NCBI GenBank assembly: GCA_022773025.1
Contig: JALEZF010000001.1
Span: forward strand, 1 to 61,523
Length of the DNA stretch: 61,523 nucleotides
DNA from: Clostridium sp.
GTDB taxonomy: Bacteria; Bacillota; Clostridia; Clostridiales; Clostridiaceae
Reading direction: 5' to 3'
In this document: one piece after another, positions 51,612 to 61,430 of the stretch
Layout of the letters: the number at the start of each line of letters is the position of its first letter
How positions within the stretch are numbered: position 1 is the first letter of the stretch
Made by a program: the position numbers and the translations under genes
Notes under the pieces: generated by a model
Databases searched by the model: none
What the model saw: only the letters and a program-made list of their open reading frames with translations
What the model was told of the DNA's origin: nothing

Positions 51612-52315
51612 TAGTTTTGAGTATAGATTCTGCTACAGATGCCGCAACTGCCGCTGTAGTTAGTGATAATCAAATATTAGGAGAGATGAATTTTGCCAAT
51701 AAAAAGCAACATTCAGTACTTATAATGCCCATAATAGATGGACTTCTTAAGTCACTAGATTTGACTATAAATGATATAGATGGATTTGTAATATCTAAAG
51801 GTCCAGGCTCTTTTACAGGACTTAGAATAGGAATGGCTACAATAAAAGGTTTAAGCCTTGGAAGCTCCAAGCCTTATGTTTCTATATCTTCATTAGATTC
51901 TTTGGCTTACAACTTATATGGAGTTAGTGGAATAGTATGTCCTATCATGGATGCACTTAGAGAAAATGTATACTGCGGATTATATAGATTTGAAAATGGT
52001 GAAATGATAAAGTTCATGGACTACGACAGACTTTCATTAGAGGATCTTGTATCAAAATTAAAAGAGTTTAATGAACCTGTATACTTTGTTGGAGATGGCA
52101 CTAAAAAGTATGGAGATCTTTTAAAGAACTCTTTAGATAACTGTTTCTTTGCCCCAAATAACTTGAACTATACTAGAGCCTCCTCTCTTGGAGAGCTTGG
52201 AATAAAATTATTATCTCAAGGTATACGTGATGATATAAATCTATCAAATCCTCTATACCTTAGAAAATCTCAAGCTGAAAGAGAATATGATGAAAAGCTT
52301 AAAAAAGGAATGTAA
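51608..52315 (+). CDS. tsaB: tRNA threonylcarbamoyladenosine synthesis subunit TsaB
   Basis: The 235-residue protein has an ASKHA fold (IDSATDAATAAVV, KGPGSFTGLRIGMATIKGL) and scaffolds TsaD and TsaE in t6A synthesis. The GPGSFTGLR motif identifies it. The tsaD gene is not in the window. AAGGAG precedes the ATG, which overlaps the tsaE stop (ATGA). Confidence 0.95.
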   Translation: MIVLSIDSATDAATAAVVSDNQILGEMNFANKKQHSVLIMPIIDGLLKSLDLTINDIDGFVISKGPGSFTGLRIGMATIKGLSLGSSKPYVSISSLDSLAYNLYGVSGIVCPIMDALRENVYCGLYRFENGEMIKFMDYDRLSLEDLVSKLKEFNEPVYFVGDGTKKYGDLLKNSLDNCFFAPNNLNYTRASSLGELGIKLLSQGIRDDINLSNPLYLRKSQAEREYDEKLKKGM

Positions 52316-52318
52316 TCT

Positions 52319-52777
52319 ATGAATGATGTAAAAGTTATTTTAGCTTCAAAAAGTTACATAGATGATATGGTTAGAATAAGTGAGGAAAGCCTGTCAGTAC
52401 CTTGGAGCACTCAATCCTTTGAAGAAGAATTTGAAAATAAATTTTCTAGATATGTAGTGGCATTATGTGATGATAAAGTGGTTGGTTTTGGCGGTATGTG
52501 GATAATTGTCGGCGAAGGAAACATCACTAACATAGCAGTTTCTCCTGAATATAGGGGTAAGGGCATAGGTTCTGCCATAGTAAAAGAACTCTTAAAACTT
52601 TGTCACATGGAAGATGGAACTGCTATAACTCTTGAAGTTAGACGTTCCAACATAATCGCTCAAAATCTATATAAAAAATTCGGATTTGAAGTTGAGGGAA
52701 TCCGTAAGGGATACTACACTAACAACAAAGAAGATGCTCTTCTCATGTGGAATAGATCTTTAGAAAACTTTATTTAA
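52319..52777 (+). CDS. rimI: Ribosomal protein S18-alanine N-acetyltransferase
   Basis: The 152-residue GNAT enzyme acetylates the N-terminus of ribosomal protein S18. The acetyl-CoA motif is EYRGKGIGSAIV, and the family end motif SNIIAQNLYKKFGFEVEGIRKGYY is present. It is third in the tsaE-tsaB-rimI operon, three bases after tsaB. Confidence 0.92.
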   Translation: MNDVKVILASKSYIDDMVRISEESLSVPWSTQSFEEEFENKFSRYVVALCDDKVVGFGGMWIIVGEGNITNIAVSPEYRGKGIGSAIVKELLKLCHMEDGTAITLEVRRSNIIAQNLYKKFGFEVEGIRKGYYTNNKEDALLMWNRSLENFI

Positions 52778-52780
52778 ACT

Positions 52781-52824
52781 AAAAGAAAGAACCGCTGAAT
52801 AAAAATCCAGCGGTTCTTTCTTTT
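52781..52824. terminator. Convergent terminator between rimI and ribU
   Basis: A perfect 17-base stem, AAAAGAAAGAACCGCTG with CAGCGGTTCTTTCTTTT, separates the convergent genes and works in both directions. Confidence 0.92.
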
Positions 52825-52827
52825 ATG

Positions 52828-53463
52828 TTAGGCGGCTCTATTTGAACCTTTTGCACTTCCGTCTTTTACAGATGATAATATTGGTATAACTTTGTTGAAT
52901 AAAACCATTGTAACTACTGAAACAAGTAAACATTTAAATAAGTTGAATGGGGTTATTCCTAGTAATACCAAAGTGAATGGGTCAACTATACTGCTATTAA
53001 CTACAGTTCCCATAGATACTATTTGCTCCATTGTCATACCCATAAACTTTACATAAGCAGGTAGCATGAAGTAATAATTTGCTAGTGCTGCTACAATTGT
53101 CATGGTTATACTTCCAGCAACGAGTCCTATAATTGCACTTTTTCTTGTTTTACTTTTTTGATAGATAAGTCCTGTCACTAATACTAATGATCCTCCAACT
53201 AAAAAGTTAGCTACTTCTCCCACCATAGCTGTGCTTGTACCTTTTATTAGTGCATAAAGGAAAACTTTTATAAATTCCACTATAACTCCAGCCACTGGTC
53301 CTAATGTAAATGCTCCCACGATTGCTGGCACATCACTTAAATCGATTTTTAAAAAAGCTGGAAATATCGGTAGTGGAAAGTCTATTGCCATGAGAACAAC
53401 AGCCACAGCCGCTAGAAATGAGATTTTCACCATTTTGTTTAGTTTGATAGAATTGTTTGCCAT
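52828..53463 (-). CDS. ribU: Riboflavin ECF transporter substrate-binding protein
   Basis: The 211-residue membrane protein has about six helices of the ECF S-component fold. It has an N-terminal MVKISFLAAVAVVLMAIDFPLPIFPAFLKIDLSDVPAIVG segment typical of RibU, where the LDxSD-like motif is part of the family mark. It captures riboflavin for the shared EcfAT module, not encoded here. AGGAGGG precedes the ATG. The FMN riboswitch upstream fixes the ligand pathway. Confidence 0.92.
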   Translation of the reverse strand: MANNSIKLNKMVKISFLAAVAVVLMAIDFPLPIFPAFLKIDLSDVPAIVGAFTLGPVAGVIVEFIKVFLYALIKGTSTAMVGEVANFLVGGSLVLVTGLIYQKSKTRKSAIIGLVAGSITMTIVAALANYYFMLPAYVKFMGMTMEQIVSMGTVVNSSIVDPFTLVLLGITPFNLFKCLLVSVVTMVLFNKVIPILSSVKDGSAKGSNRAA

Positions 53464-53518
53464 TTTTGATACCCTCCTAAATAATGCTTCAGGGTATAAG
53501 CATTAGAAACACGAAAAA

Positions 53519-53539
53519 GCCCCGACAAAAAGCCAGGGC
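53519..53539 (-). terminator. Expression-platform terminator of the FMN riboswitch
   Basis: On the - strand GCCCTGGC pairs with GTCGGGGC, followed by TTTTT. Between the aptamer and ribU, it should form when FMN is bound and stop transcription. Confidence 0.8.
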
Positions 53540-53563
53540 ATAACTTACCATTTCTAATCATAA

Positions 53564-53672
53564 TACCTTCTTTCATCCAGACTATACTGTCGGCCTCGGA
53601 GTTTCACCGAATCATGCCTTACGGCTCGCGGGCTATACCGCCGGTAGGGATTCACACCCTGCCCTGAAGATA
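53564..53672 (-). ncRNA. FMN riboswitch (RFN element)
   Basis: On the - strand the conserved RFN aptamer is complete: it opens with CAGGGCAGGGTGTGAATCCC, then GGCGGT, the AGCCCGCGAGC helix, GATTCGGTGAAACTCCGA and GCCGACAGTATAGTCTGGATG. It binds FMN and here controls the downstream ribU gene through the terminator at 53519. Confidence 0.97.
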
Positions 53673-53731
53673 ACTTTATTATTTTTTACAAGTTCATTAT
53701 ATATCTTTTGTTTCTATAATTCAAGATGTTT

Positions 53732-55900
53732 TTATAATTTTTCCTCTTTTTTCATGGAAAGGGATATTCTCTTTCTCTTAATATCTATATCCAAAACTCT
53801 AACTTCTACTATATCCCCTACCTTTACTATGTCTAAAGGATGTCTTACAAATCTATCTGCCATTTGACTCTTGTGTACTAATCCATCTTGATGGACTCCA
53901 ATATCAACGAATGCTCCAAAGTCTGATACATTTCTTACAGTTCCGTTTAGTATCATTCCAGGTTTAAGATCATTTATATCTAAGACTCCTGATTTTAAAA
54001 TAGGCTTAGGCATATCTTCTCTTGGGTCTCTTCCTGGCTTTTGAAGTTCTTTTATAATATCTTGTAGTGTCATTTCTCCAACATTTAGCTTTTCACTTAA
54101 TATCTTTATTCCAGCTTCCTTTGCTTTTTCTTCAATACCAGACAAAGTTCCCTTCTTTAAATCATTTAATGAGTAGCCTAGCTCCACTATCAAGGCCTTT
54201 GCTACTTCATAAGATTCTGGGTGAACAGCAGTATTGTCTAAAGCTTCTTTGCTTTCCATAACTCTTAAGAAACCTGCACACTGCTCATAAGCCTTTTGTC
54301 CTAGTCTCTTTACCTTTAGAAGTTCTTTTCTGCTTTCAAACTTACCTTTTTCTTCTCTGTATTGAACTATATTATTTGCAATTGATGCATTTATTCCTGA
54401 AATATATGAAAGTAGTGATGGAGTTGCCATATTAAGGTCTACACCAACAGAGTTTACACAGTCTTCAACAACACCTTTCAAGGACTCATCCATTCTCTTT
54501 GGAGTTACATCATGCTGATACTGACCAACACCAATAGACTTAGGGTCTATCTTTACAAGCTCTGCAAGTGGATCTTGAAGTCTTCTTCCTATGGATATAG
54601 CTCCTCTTATGGTTACGTCTAAGTCAGGGTATTCTTTTGTAGCAAGCTCTGAAGCTGAATAAACAGATGCCCCTGCTTCATTTACTATTACATAATATAT
54701 ATCTTTGTTCTTTTCTGATTTAACTTCCTTTATAAGCCTTGTTATAACCTCTTCTGACTCTCTGCTTGCTGTACCATTTCCTAGAGATATGACCTCTACA
54801 TCATATTTGTATATGAGGTCTTTAAGAGTTCTTATGGTTCCCTCCACATCATTTTTAGGAACTGTTGGATATACTGTGGCCTTTTCTAAGAATTTTCCTG
54901 TATCGTCTAATACAGCAACTTTACATCCTGTTCTAAAACCAGGGTCATATCCTAAAACCACTTTTCCTTTTATAGGAGACTGCATAAGAAGAGCCTTTAA
55001 ATTAGCTTTAAATATTGTTATAGCCCCTTCTTCTCCCTTTTCAGTAAGTTCATTCCTTATATCTCTTTCAATAGATGGATATATAAGTCTCTTTAAGGAA
55101 TCCCTAATAGCCATAGCTATATATTTATTTTGGTTTTCACTATATTTTAAAATTCTATTATCTAAATACTGAAGTATCTTTTCCTCATTAGAGGTTATTT
55201 TTACTGAAAGTATCTTTTCCTTCTCTCCTCTATTTATAGCTAGAATTCTGTGAGCTGGAATAAATCTCACTTTTTCATTGTAATCATAGTACATCTCATA
55301 AGGAGTTGGTTCTTCTGAGGAACCTTTTGTCTCTATAACACCTTCATTAAATACATAATTTCTTATCCATTTTCTATAATCTGCATTATCAGATATAGTT
55401 TCAGCTGCTATATCCATTGCTCCTTGAATAGCTTCCTCGAAAGATTTGACACCTTTTTCTTCATCTATGAATTCAAGTGCAATCTCCTCTATGTTTTTGC
55501 TAAAGTCTTTTGAGAATAAGCATTCTGCTAACGGCTTTAATCCCTTTTCTACAGCTATGGTAGCTCTTGTTCTCTTTTTAGGTTTAAATGGTCTATATAT
55601 ATCTTCGATTTCAGTTAAGGTTTCCGCCTTCACAAGAGCAGACTTTACTTCCTCTGAAAGATTCCCCTGCTCCTCTATAATCCTCAATACATCATTACGT
55701 CTGTCATTTAAATTTCTAAGATATGTAAGCCTTTCATTGAAGTTTCTAAGGACTTCATCGCTTAAGCCTCCAGTTTTCTCTTTTCTATATCTAGCAATGA
55801 ACGGAACTGTATTTCCTTCGTCCAAAAGCTCTATTACATTGTTTACCTGAGTTAAGCTTATATTCAGTTCCTTACTTAATAATTCTTCTATATTTTTCAT
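53732..55900 (-). CDS. tex: Tex family RNA-binding transcription accessory protein
   Basis: The 722-residue protein has the Tex architecture: an N-terminal helical domain with FIARYRKEKTGGL, a YqgF nuclease-like fold (GYDPGFRTGCK), helix-hairpin-helix repeats (about 480-560) and an S1 domain at the end (about 645-715, VSDFGAFVDIGVHQDGLVHKSQM). It binds nucleic acids and is thought to act in transcription. AAGGAGG precedes the ATG. It starts 24 bases downstream of prfB. Confidence 0.93.
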   Translation of the reverse strand: MKNIEELLSKELNISLTQVNNVIELLDEGNTVPFIARYRKEKTGGLSDEVLRNFNERLTYLRNLNDRRNDVLRIIEEQGNLSEEVKSALVKAETLTEIEDIYRPFKPKKRTRATIAVEKGLKPLAECLFSKDFSKNIEEIALEFIDEEKGVKSFEEAIQGAMDIAAETISDNADYRKWIRNYVFNEGVIETKGSSEEPTPYEMYYDYNEKVRFIPAHRILAINRGEKEKILSVKITSNEEKILQYLDNRILKYSENQNKYIAMAIRDSLKRLIYPSIERDIRNELTEKGEEGAITIFKANLKALLMQSPIKGKVVLGYDPGFRTGCKVAVLDDTGKFLEKATVYPTVPKNDVEGTIRTLKDLIYKYDVEVISLGNGTASRESEEVITRLIKEVKSEKNKDIYYVIVNEAGASVYSASELATKEYPDLDVTIRGAISIGRRLQDPLAELVKIDPKSIGVGQYQHDVTPKRMDESLKGVVEDCVNSVGVDLNMATPSLLSYISGINASIANNIVQYREEKGKFESRKELLKVKRLGQKAYEQCAGFLRVMESKEALDNTAVHPESYEVAKALIVELGYSLNDLKKGTLSGIEEKAKEAGIKILSEKLNVGEMTLQDIIKELQKPGRDPREDMPKPILKSGVLDINDLKPGMILNGTVRNVSDFGAFVDIGVHQDGLVHKSQMADRFVRHPLDIVKVGDIVEVRVLDIDIKRKRISLSMKKEEKL

Positions 55901-55924
55901 ATAATCCTCCTTATGAACTTCAAG

Positions 55925-57047
55925 CTAATTTAAATCTAAAGTTCCATTGCTGCTTTGCTTCAAATACTCATTTATGAAGCCGTCTATATCCCCATCCATA
56001 ACACTATTCACATTACCATTTTCCAGATTTGTTCTATGGTCCTTCACCAAAGTATATGGTTGGAATATATAAGACCTTATTTGACTTCCCCATGCCATAT
56101 CTTTAAGCTCACCAGCTAAGTCCTCTATCTTTTCCTTATGAGCCCTTTCCTTAAGCTCTATAAGCTTTGCCTTTAATATCTTCATGGCAGATTCCTTATT
56201 TGTATGCTGACTTCTTTCATTTTGGCACTGTACAACTATTCCTGTAGGAAGGTGTGTTATCCTTATTGCAGATTCAGTTTTGTTTACATACTGGCCTCCA
56301 GCCCCTCCAGCTCTATAGGTATCTATTCTTAAATCCTCAGATTTTATATCTATATCCTGGTTTGCAGTAAGCTCTGGCATAGCTTCTACTGATGCGAAGG
56401 AAGTCTGTCTTTTACCATTAGAGTTAAAAGGAGATATTCTTACAAGTCTGTGAATTCCCTTTTCCGCCTTAAGATATCCATAAGCATATTCCCCAGTAAC
56501 TTTTAAGGTCACCGATTTAATTCCTGCTTCATCACCAGCTAGATAATCCATGATTTCTGTTTTGAATCCCTTTTTCTCACACCATCTAGTGTACATCCTT
56601 AAAAGCATCTCCGTCCAATCCTGAGCATCAGTACCTCCAACACCAGTGTGAAGATTTAATATACAGTTATTTTTATCATATTCCCCACACAAAAGTATTT
56701 CTATTCTAAAATCCTCTATACACCCTTGTAAATCCTTTATCTCTGACAAAATATCTCTTATAGACTTTTCATCATCATCCTCAACAAGGTCACCTAATTC
56801 GAATATGTCGTGAAATCTCTGCTCTAAAGAATTAAATGCATCTATCCTATCCTTTAAGGATTTTGCTTCTTGAGTGATTTCCTGAGCATTTTTAAGATCA
56901 TCCCAAAATTCGCTTCCTTGCATCTTCATCTCAAGTTCATCTAACCTCTTTTTTAAGCTAGACAAGTCAAAGAGAGTCCCTCATTTCATTTAATGTACCT
57001 CTAAGGCCTTCCAAATTTCCTAATGCTTCTTGTAATTTTAATATCAT
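55925..57047 (-). CDS. prfB: Peptide chain release factor 2, with programmed +1 frameshift
   Basis: RF2 reads UGA and UAA stop codons. The gene begins at ATG 57047 (AAAGGATGAT upstream) and runs 26 codons to CTT TGA C at about 56970-56966, where a +1 slip past the in-frame UGA continues into the main frame. AGGG lies a few bases before, as in other RF2 sites. The full product is about 373 residues. The tripeptide SPF (stop-codon reader) in RISPFNSNGKRQTS and the GGQ motif in AGGAGGQYVNKTES are intact. It lies between secA and tex. Confidence 0.95.
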
Positions 57048-57078
57048 GCCTATCATCCTTTCTATGCCTAAATAAATA

Positions 57079-57110
57079 TAGATTTGCAGAAAAGAGTTTC
57101 TGCAAATCTA
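57079..57110 (-). terminator. Terminator of secA
   Basis: TAGATTTGCAGAAA pairs perfectly with TTTCTGCAAATCTA. It lies between the secA stop codon and the prfB start. Confidence 0.85.
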
Positions 57111-57120
57111 CTAAATAATA

Positions 57121-59634
57121 CTAAGCCTCTCTGCCACAGCAGTTTTTGTATTTTTTACCACTTCCACATGGACACGGATCATTTCTTCCTACCTTTTTCT
57201 CCTTCTTTATAGGAGTATGTGTTCCAGAAGTTCCATCATCACTGTAGTTAGTTGCCGTTTCCTTTACAACTCTCTCTCTTTCTGGCGCCTTTTCTATTTG
57301 AACATGCATAAGCATCTTCACTGTATCAACCTTTATGTTGTTTATCATTTCATCAAACATATTACTTCCTTCGAATTGGTATGCTTGAACTGGATCTTGC
57401 TGTTTGTAAGCTCTAAGTCCTATACCTTGCTTTAAGTGATCCATGTTATCGATATGATCCATCCACTTAGTGTCAACTACTCTTAAAAGAACAACTCTTT
57501 CGAGTTCTCTCATCTGTTCTTCGCCAAAGTCTTTTTCCTTTTCATTATACATCTCAAAAGCTATATTCTTGTATCTTTCTATCATTTCTTCATTTGAAAG
57601 CTTCTCTAACTCTTCTGGCTTTATAAATCCTCTATGTCCAATCATATCCTCCATATAATGTGCTAAAGCATTTACTTCTTCAGTAAAGCTATCCTCTACT
57701 CCACTTATATGAGATGCTACAGCATTCTCTATAGCCCAGTTTATCATGCCCTCTGCTTGTTCTTTTAAGTTTGTTCCACTTAAAACTTCAGATCTTTGAG
57801 AGTAGATAACTTCTCTTTGCTTGTTCATAACGTCATCATATCCAAGAAGTGTCTTTCTTATATCAAAGTTGTTACCTTCAACTTTCTTTTGAGCACTTTC
57901 TATAGCTTTTGTAACCATCTTACTTTCTATAGCTTCGTCCTCTTCTAAACCTAATTTGTCTATAAGACCTTCAAGCTTTTCTGAACCGAAAATTCTCATA
58001 AGGTCATCTTCCAATGCTATATAGAATTGAGATGATCCTGGGTCTCCTTGACGACCTGAACGTCCTCTAAGCTGGTTATCTATTCTTCTCGATTCGTGTC
58101 TTTCAGTACCTATTATCTTAAGACCACCAAGCTCCACTACATCGTCTCCAAGCTTTATATCTGTACCTCTACCTGCCATGTTTGTAGCTATAGTAACCAT
58201 GCCCTTTTCTCCAGCATGAGATACTATATCTGCTTCTTTTTCATGGTATTTAGCATTTAAAACCTGATGAGGTACACCCTTTTTCTTAAGGAGCATTGAT
58301 AAAACTTCTGATTTTTCTATACTTACTGTACCAACAAGTACTGGCTGGCCTTTCTCGTGGCTTTCCATTATATCTTTTACGATAGCGCCATACTTTCCTT
58401 TTACAGTCTTATATACTAAGTCTGGCATATCTTGTCTTTGAACTGGCTTGTGAGTAGGTATAACTATAACGTCAAGTCCATATATCTCTCTAAATTCATT
58501 TTCTTCAGTAAGAGCAGTACCAGTCATACCAGAAAGTTTAGTGTACATTCTGAAGTAATTTTGGAATGTTATTGTAGCTAGAGTCTTTGATTCTCTCTCT
58601 ACTTTTACACCTTCTTTTGCTTCTATAGCTTGGTGAAGACCATCTGAATATCTTCTACCTTCCATAAGTCTTCCTGTAAATTCATCAACTATGATAACTT
58701 CACCATTCTTAACCATGTAGTCTTTATCTATTCTCATTATATAATTTGCTTTTAAGGCTTGAGTTACGTGGTGCTGTATCTCCATATTTGCTGAATCAGC
58801 ATAGTTATCTAAGTGGAAATACTTTTCTGCCTTTTGTACTCCATTATCTGTCATTATAACTGACTTTGCTTTTTCATCTATTGTAAAGTCTTCCTCTTCT
58901 TTTAATGTCTTTACAAAGTAGTCTGCAACCTTATAGAATTCAGTAGACTTTTCACCTTGGCCTGATATTATAAGAGGAGTCCTAGCTTCATCGATAAGGA
59001 TGGAGTCAACTTCGTCCACTATACAGAAGTTAAGATCTCTTTGAACTCTTTCCTCTTTGTATACAACCATGTTGTCTCTTAAGTAATCGAATCCAAATTC
59101 ATTGTTTGTTCCATAAGTAATATCCGCGTTATAAGATGCTCTTCTCTCATCATTATTTAATTCATGAGTTATAACTCCTACTTTTAATCCTAAGAACTCA
59201 TAGATTTGTCCCATCCACTCTTTATCTCTTTTTGCAAGATAGTCATTTACAGTGATTACATGGACCCCCTTTCCTGAAAGGGCATTTAAGTATGCAGGAA
59301 GTGTAGCAACTAAAGTCTTTCCTTCTCCAGTTTTCATTTCTGAAATTCTTCCTTGGTGAAGAACTATACCACCTATAATCTGCTCTCTGTAATGTCTAAG
59401 TCCTAAAGTTCTAACAGAAGCTTCTCTTACAACAGCATATGCTTCTGGTAATATGTCATCTAATGTTTCTCCATTATTCAATCTATTTTTAAACTCTTCT
59501 GTTTTTCCTCTAAGCTCTTCATCACTTAATGATTTTATAGTATCTTCAAATTTTTCTACTTTATCTACTAATGGCTGTATTCTTTTTACTTCTCGTTCAC
59601 TATATGTTCCAAAAACCTTTTCTAAAAATCCCAT
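57121..59634 (-). CDS. secA: Preprotein translocase ATPase SecA
   Basis: The 837-residue motor protein pushes preproteins through SecYEG. Visible in order are the [11 protein letters not shown] region, Walker [10 protein letters not shown], Walker [16 protein letters not shown], the preprotein cross-linking domain at about 230-370, ATPase domain 2 with [10 protein letters not shown] and RGRSGRQGD, and a C-terminal zinc tail with [13 protein letters not shown]. Length is normal. GTGAGGATG precedes the ATG. Conserved order hpf-secA-prfB. Confidence 0.97.
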   Translation of the reverse strand: MGFLEKVFGTYSEREVKRIQPLVDKVEKFEDTIKSLSDEELRGKTEEFKNRLNNGETLDDILPEAYAVVREASVRTLGLRHYREQIIGGIVLHQGRISEMKTGEGKTLVATLPAYLNALSGKGVHVITVNDYLAKRDKEWMGQIYEFLGLKVGVITHELNNDERRASYNADITYGTNNEFGFDYLRDNMVVYKEERVQRDLNFCIVDEVDSILIDEARTPLIISGQGEKSTEFYKVADYFVKTLKEEEDFTIDEKAKSVIMTDNGVQKAEKYFHLDNYADSANMEIQHHVTQALKANYIMRIDKDYMVKNGEVIIVDEFTGRLMEGRRYSDGLHQAIEAKEGVKVERESKTLATITFQNYFRMYTKLSGMTGTALTEENEFREIYGLDVIVIPTHKPVQRQDMPDLVYKTVKGKYGAIVKDIMESHEKGQPVLVGTVSIEKSEVLSMLLKKKGVPHQVLNAKYHEKEADIVSHAGEKGMVTIATNMAGRGTDIKLGDDVVELGGLKIIGTERHESRRIDNQLRGRSGRQGDPGSSQFYIALEDDLMRIFGSEKLEGLIDKLGLEEDEAIESKMVTKAIESAQKKVEGNNFDIRKTLLGYDDVMNKQREVIYSQRSEVLSGTNLKEQAEGMINWAIENAVASHISGVEDSFTEEVNALAHYMEDMIGHRGFIKPEELEKLSNEEMIERYKNIAFEMYNEKEKDFGEEQMRELERVVLLRVVDTKWMDHIDNMDHLKQGIGLRAYKQQDPVQAYQFEGSNMFDEMINNIKVDTVKMLMHVQIEKAPERERVVKETATNYSDDGTSGTHTPIKKEKKVGRNDPCPCGSGKKYKNCCGREA

Positions 59635-59796
59635 TTTTTCATCCTCACACTTCTTGTAATATTAATCTATAATTTTTACACCATAATCTTCATGATATAA
59701 TGTATAGAATATTCATTTATAAATTATACCATTTAAGTTAGTTATATTTCAACAATTAGCTTACATTATGATTATTTACATATTGTTAAATATATA

Positions 59797-59835
59797 AAAC
59801 CCTTAGAGGAAGTTTTAATTTCACTCTAAGGGTTT
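59797..59835 (-). terminator. Terminator of hpf
   Basis: AAACCCTTAGAG pairs with CTCTAAGGGTTT; T runs follow on both strands. Confidence 0.85.
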
Positions 59836-59844
59836 AAATTTTTT

Positions 59845-60369
59845 TTAATATTCAGGTTCGATTAAACCATAGTTACCATCTTTTCTCTTGTAAACAACAC
59901 ATATATCATTGTTGTCTGCATCCTCAAATACGAAGAAATTATGTCCTATAAGCTCCATCTCAAGTATAGCTTCGTCAGTGGACATTGGTTTTATAGAGAA
60001 TCTCTTAGTCTTAACTATTTTTGGTTCCTCCATACCTTCCTTCATATCATCAATGTATTGATATCTTAAAGAATCACCAACCTGTCTTCTTTGAAGTTTG
60101 GTCTTTTGCTTTCTTATTTGACCTTCTAATTTATCTATAACCAAATCTATAGATGCATACATATCCTCCAAGTCTTCTTGACCTCTAAGTACAACTCCGT
60201 TAAAAGGAATAGTTACCTCTACTATCTGCCTTTTCTTTTGCACACTGAGAGTTACATGAGCTACGACCTCCGGTCCGAAGTACTTTTCCAATCTTGAAAG
60301 CTTTTTCTCAACTGCCTCCTTAAGTCCTTGAGTTAGCCCTATGTTTTTAGCTACGATTTTAATTTTCAT
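59845..60369 (-). CDS. hpf: Ribosome hibernation promoting factor, long form
   Basis: The 174-residue protein dimerises idle 70S ribosomes into 100S particles. The N-terminal HPF/RaiA domain (1-100) has LTQGLKEAVEKKLSRLEKYFG, and the C-terminal dimerisation domain (about 115-174) ends with VVYKRKDGNYGLIEP. The two-domain form is standard in Firmicutes. GAGAGGGGC precedes the ATG. It is followed by secA downstream on the same strand after a terminator. Confidence 0.95.
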   Translation of the reverse strand: MKIKIVAKNIGLTQGLKEAVEKKLSRLEKYFGPEVVAHVTLSVQKKRQIVEVTIPFNGVVLRGQEDLEDMYASIDLVIDKLEGQIRKQKTKLQRRQVGDSLRYQYIDDMKEGMEEPKIVKTKRFSIKPMSTDEAILEMELIGHNFFVFEDADNNDICVVYKRKDGNYGLIEPEY

Positions 60370-60715
60370 AAATTCCAGCCCCTCTCTATGGTGATATTCA
60401 CCTATTTATTATGTTTTATTTATTTAATTTTATACTATGTCCTATAATTTCTCAAATCTTATGATTTAAATTTATCTTTATATAAATCCTGTTTTCTTTA
60501 AATATCGATGTTTTACTCTAAAGCTTATATTTTTATAATTTTCTGATAATTTAATATTTATTTCATTATTTATTAATTTAATTCATTTACATTTCACCTC
60601 TCTATTCTTTTAACGGAATTATTCAATTAAAAAGCTTAAAAATTCTCATCATATATATGAGTAAACACACTTATAATTCCCTTTAAAATTACCGAGTTAC
60701 TGTCCCTAATTACAA

Positions 60716-60971
60716 ACTAGGTCGGGAAAAGAATGGGAAAACTTAAAAAATAGCAATAAAAAAGCAGCCTCTATGGACTGCGAACCCTTGATATACAAAG
60801 GTTTGAGGCTAGCTGACCTGGTCTTTGACCCCACACTCGCCTTTAGAAAAAGGCTTGTTTATACATTTCTATAAAACACTATAAGCCTTGGTATTACTAG
60901 ACTTAATGGATATAAGTTTCTATAGGATACTGTCTTATATCTGTACTAGGTCGGGAATAAGTCGGGAATAA
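60716..60971. repeat. Direct repeats ACTAGGTCGGGAA and GTCGGGAATAA
   Basis: ACTAGGTCGGGAA occurs at 60716-60728 and 60945-60957. GTCGGGAATAA is repeated in tandem at 60950-60960 and 60961-60971. Such G-rich repeats stand out in this A/T-rich DNA and could be integrase arm sites. Confidence 0.6.
60783..60803. other. Imperfect palindrome resembling a tyrosine-recombinase core site
   Basis: AACCCTTG and CAAAGGTT are inverted around ATATA, giving two arms of eight bases about a five-base spacer. Core sites of integrases have this form. No gene end is seen next to it, so the host target is not identified. Confidence 0.4.
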
Positions 60972-61005
60972 AACACATCTCTTAGGAGGCATTATGCCTC
61001 CTTTC

Positions 61006-61317
61006 TTACTTATCTAGACGTTGCATTAATACCATACTTTCATTGCCTAAAATAATCATTTTGGTAAGCTTTTCTTGTTGTAATTTAATAATCTCTTCAA
61101 GCTCCCTAATTCTAGATTCTAATTTTCTTCTTTCTAATGGTGACATTGGGCTTAATTCACAACCCTCTATTTTCATAATTTCCTCTAGACTATATCTAGG
61201 AGTTGGTATATGTGGATTTCTAGTTATTATTCCTTCTTGTTCATAGTTTATTATAGCTTGTGTAGATACACACCAACGCTCAGATAACATTTGTCTTGTA
61301 ATCAAAACTGGATCCAT
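61006..61317 (-). CDS. MerR-like DNA-binding protein, element-type
   Basis: The 103-residue protein has an N-terminal helix-turn-helix (about 8-45; RQMLSERWCVSTQAIINYEQEGII, then a winged turn with PTPRYSLEEIMKIEG) and a coiled-coil tail (about 60-90, RKLESRIRELEEIIKLQQEKL). This is the plan of small MerR-family or excisionase-like regulators found on phages and integrative elements. It lacks any sensor domain. GGGAGG lies nine bases before the ATG. Its place next to the repeat cluster suits a regulator or excision factor of an integrated element. Confidence 0.7.
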   Translation of the reverse strand: MDPVLITRQMLSERWCVSTQAIINYEQEGIITRNPHIPTPRYSLEEIMKIEGCELSPMSPLERRKLESRIRELEEIIKLQQEKLTKMIILGNESMVLMQRLDK

Positions 61318-61390
61318 TGATAATCCTCCCTTTTATTTAAAGTAATAATAAATTCTAATCATATGAATTTGATTTTTGACGGCAAAATAA

Positions 61391-61410
61391 AGGAGGCTTA
61401 GGCCTCCTTA
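61391..61410 (-). terminator. Stem-loop terminator after the truncated edge gene
   Basis: AAGGAGGC pairs with GCCTCCTT around TTAG, with TTTATTTTG following on the - strand. A similar AGGAGGCA/TGCCTCCT hairpin lies at about 60985-61000, after the MerR-like gene. Confidence 0.75.
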
Positions 61411-61430
61411 TTCATTATTATTCTAATTTA

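Larger units (their letters stand above)
60370..61005. other. Gene-free stretch with repeats and stem-loops, possible attachment-site region
   Basis: This 636-base gap holds no gene. Positions 60370-60700 are plain A/T-rich leader of hpf. Beyond that it contains repeated ACTAGGTCGGGAA and GTCGGGAATAA copies, a palindromic 21-base core at 60783, and stem-loops: GGTC-TTT-GACC at about 60820, and GCCTTT-AGAA-AAAGGC at about 60840. The layout resembles the arm-type and core-type sites of a tyrosine recombinase. Confidence 0.5.

Noticed and set aside
56925..56965. prfB starting at TTG 56965
   Set aside because: The upstream frame to 57047 has a ribosome site and the standard frameshift signal CTT TGA C, so the TTG is internal.
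60783..60803. tRNA or CRISPR repeat at the palindrome
   Set aside because: There is no cloverleaf and no regular spacing of repeats with unique spacers, so a CRISPR array or tRNA is not supported.
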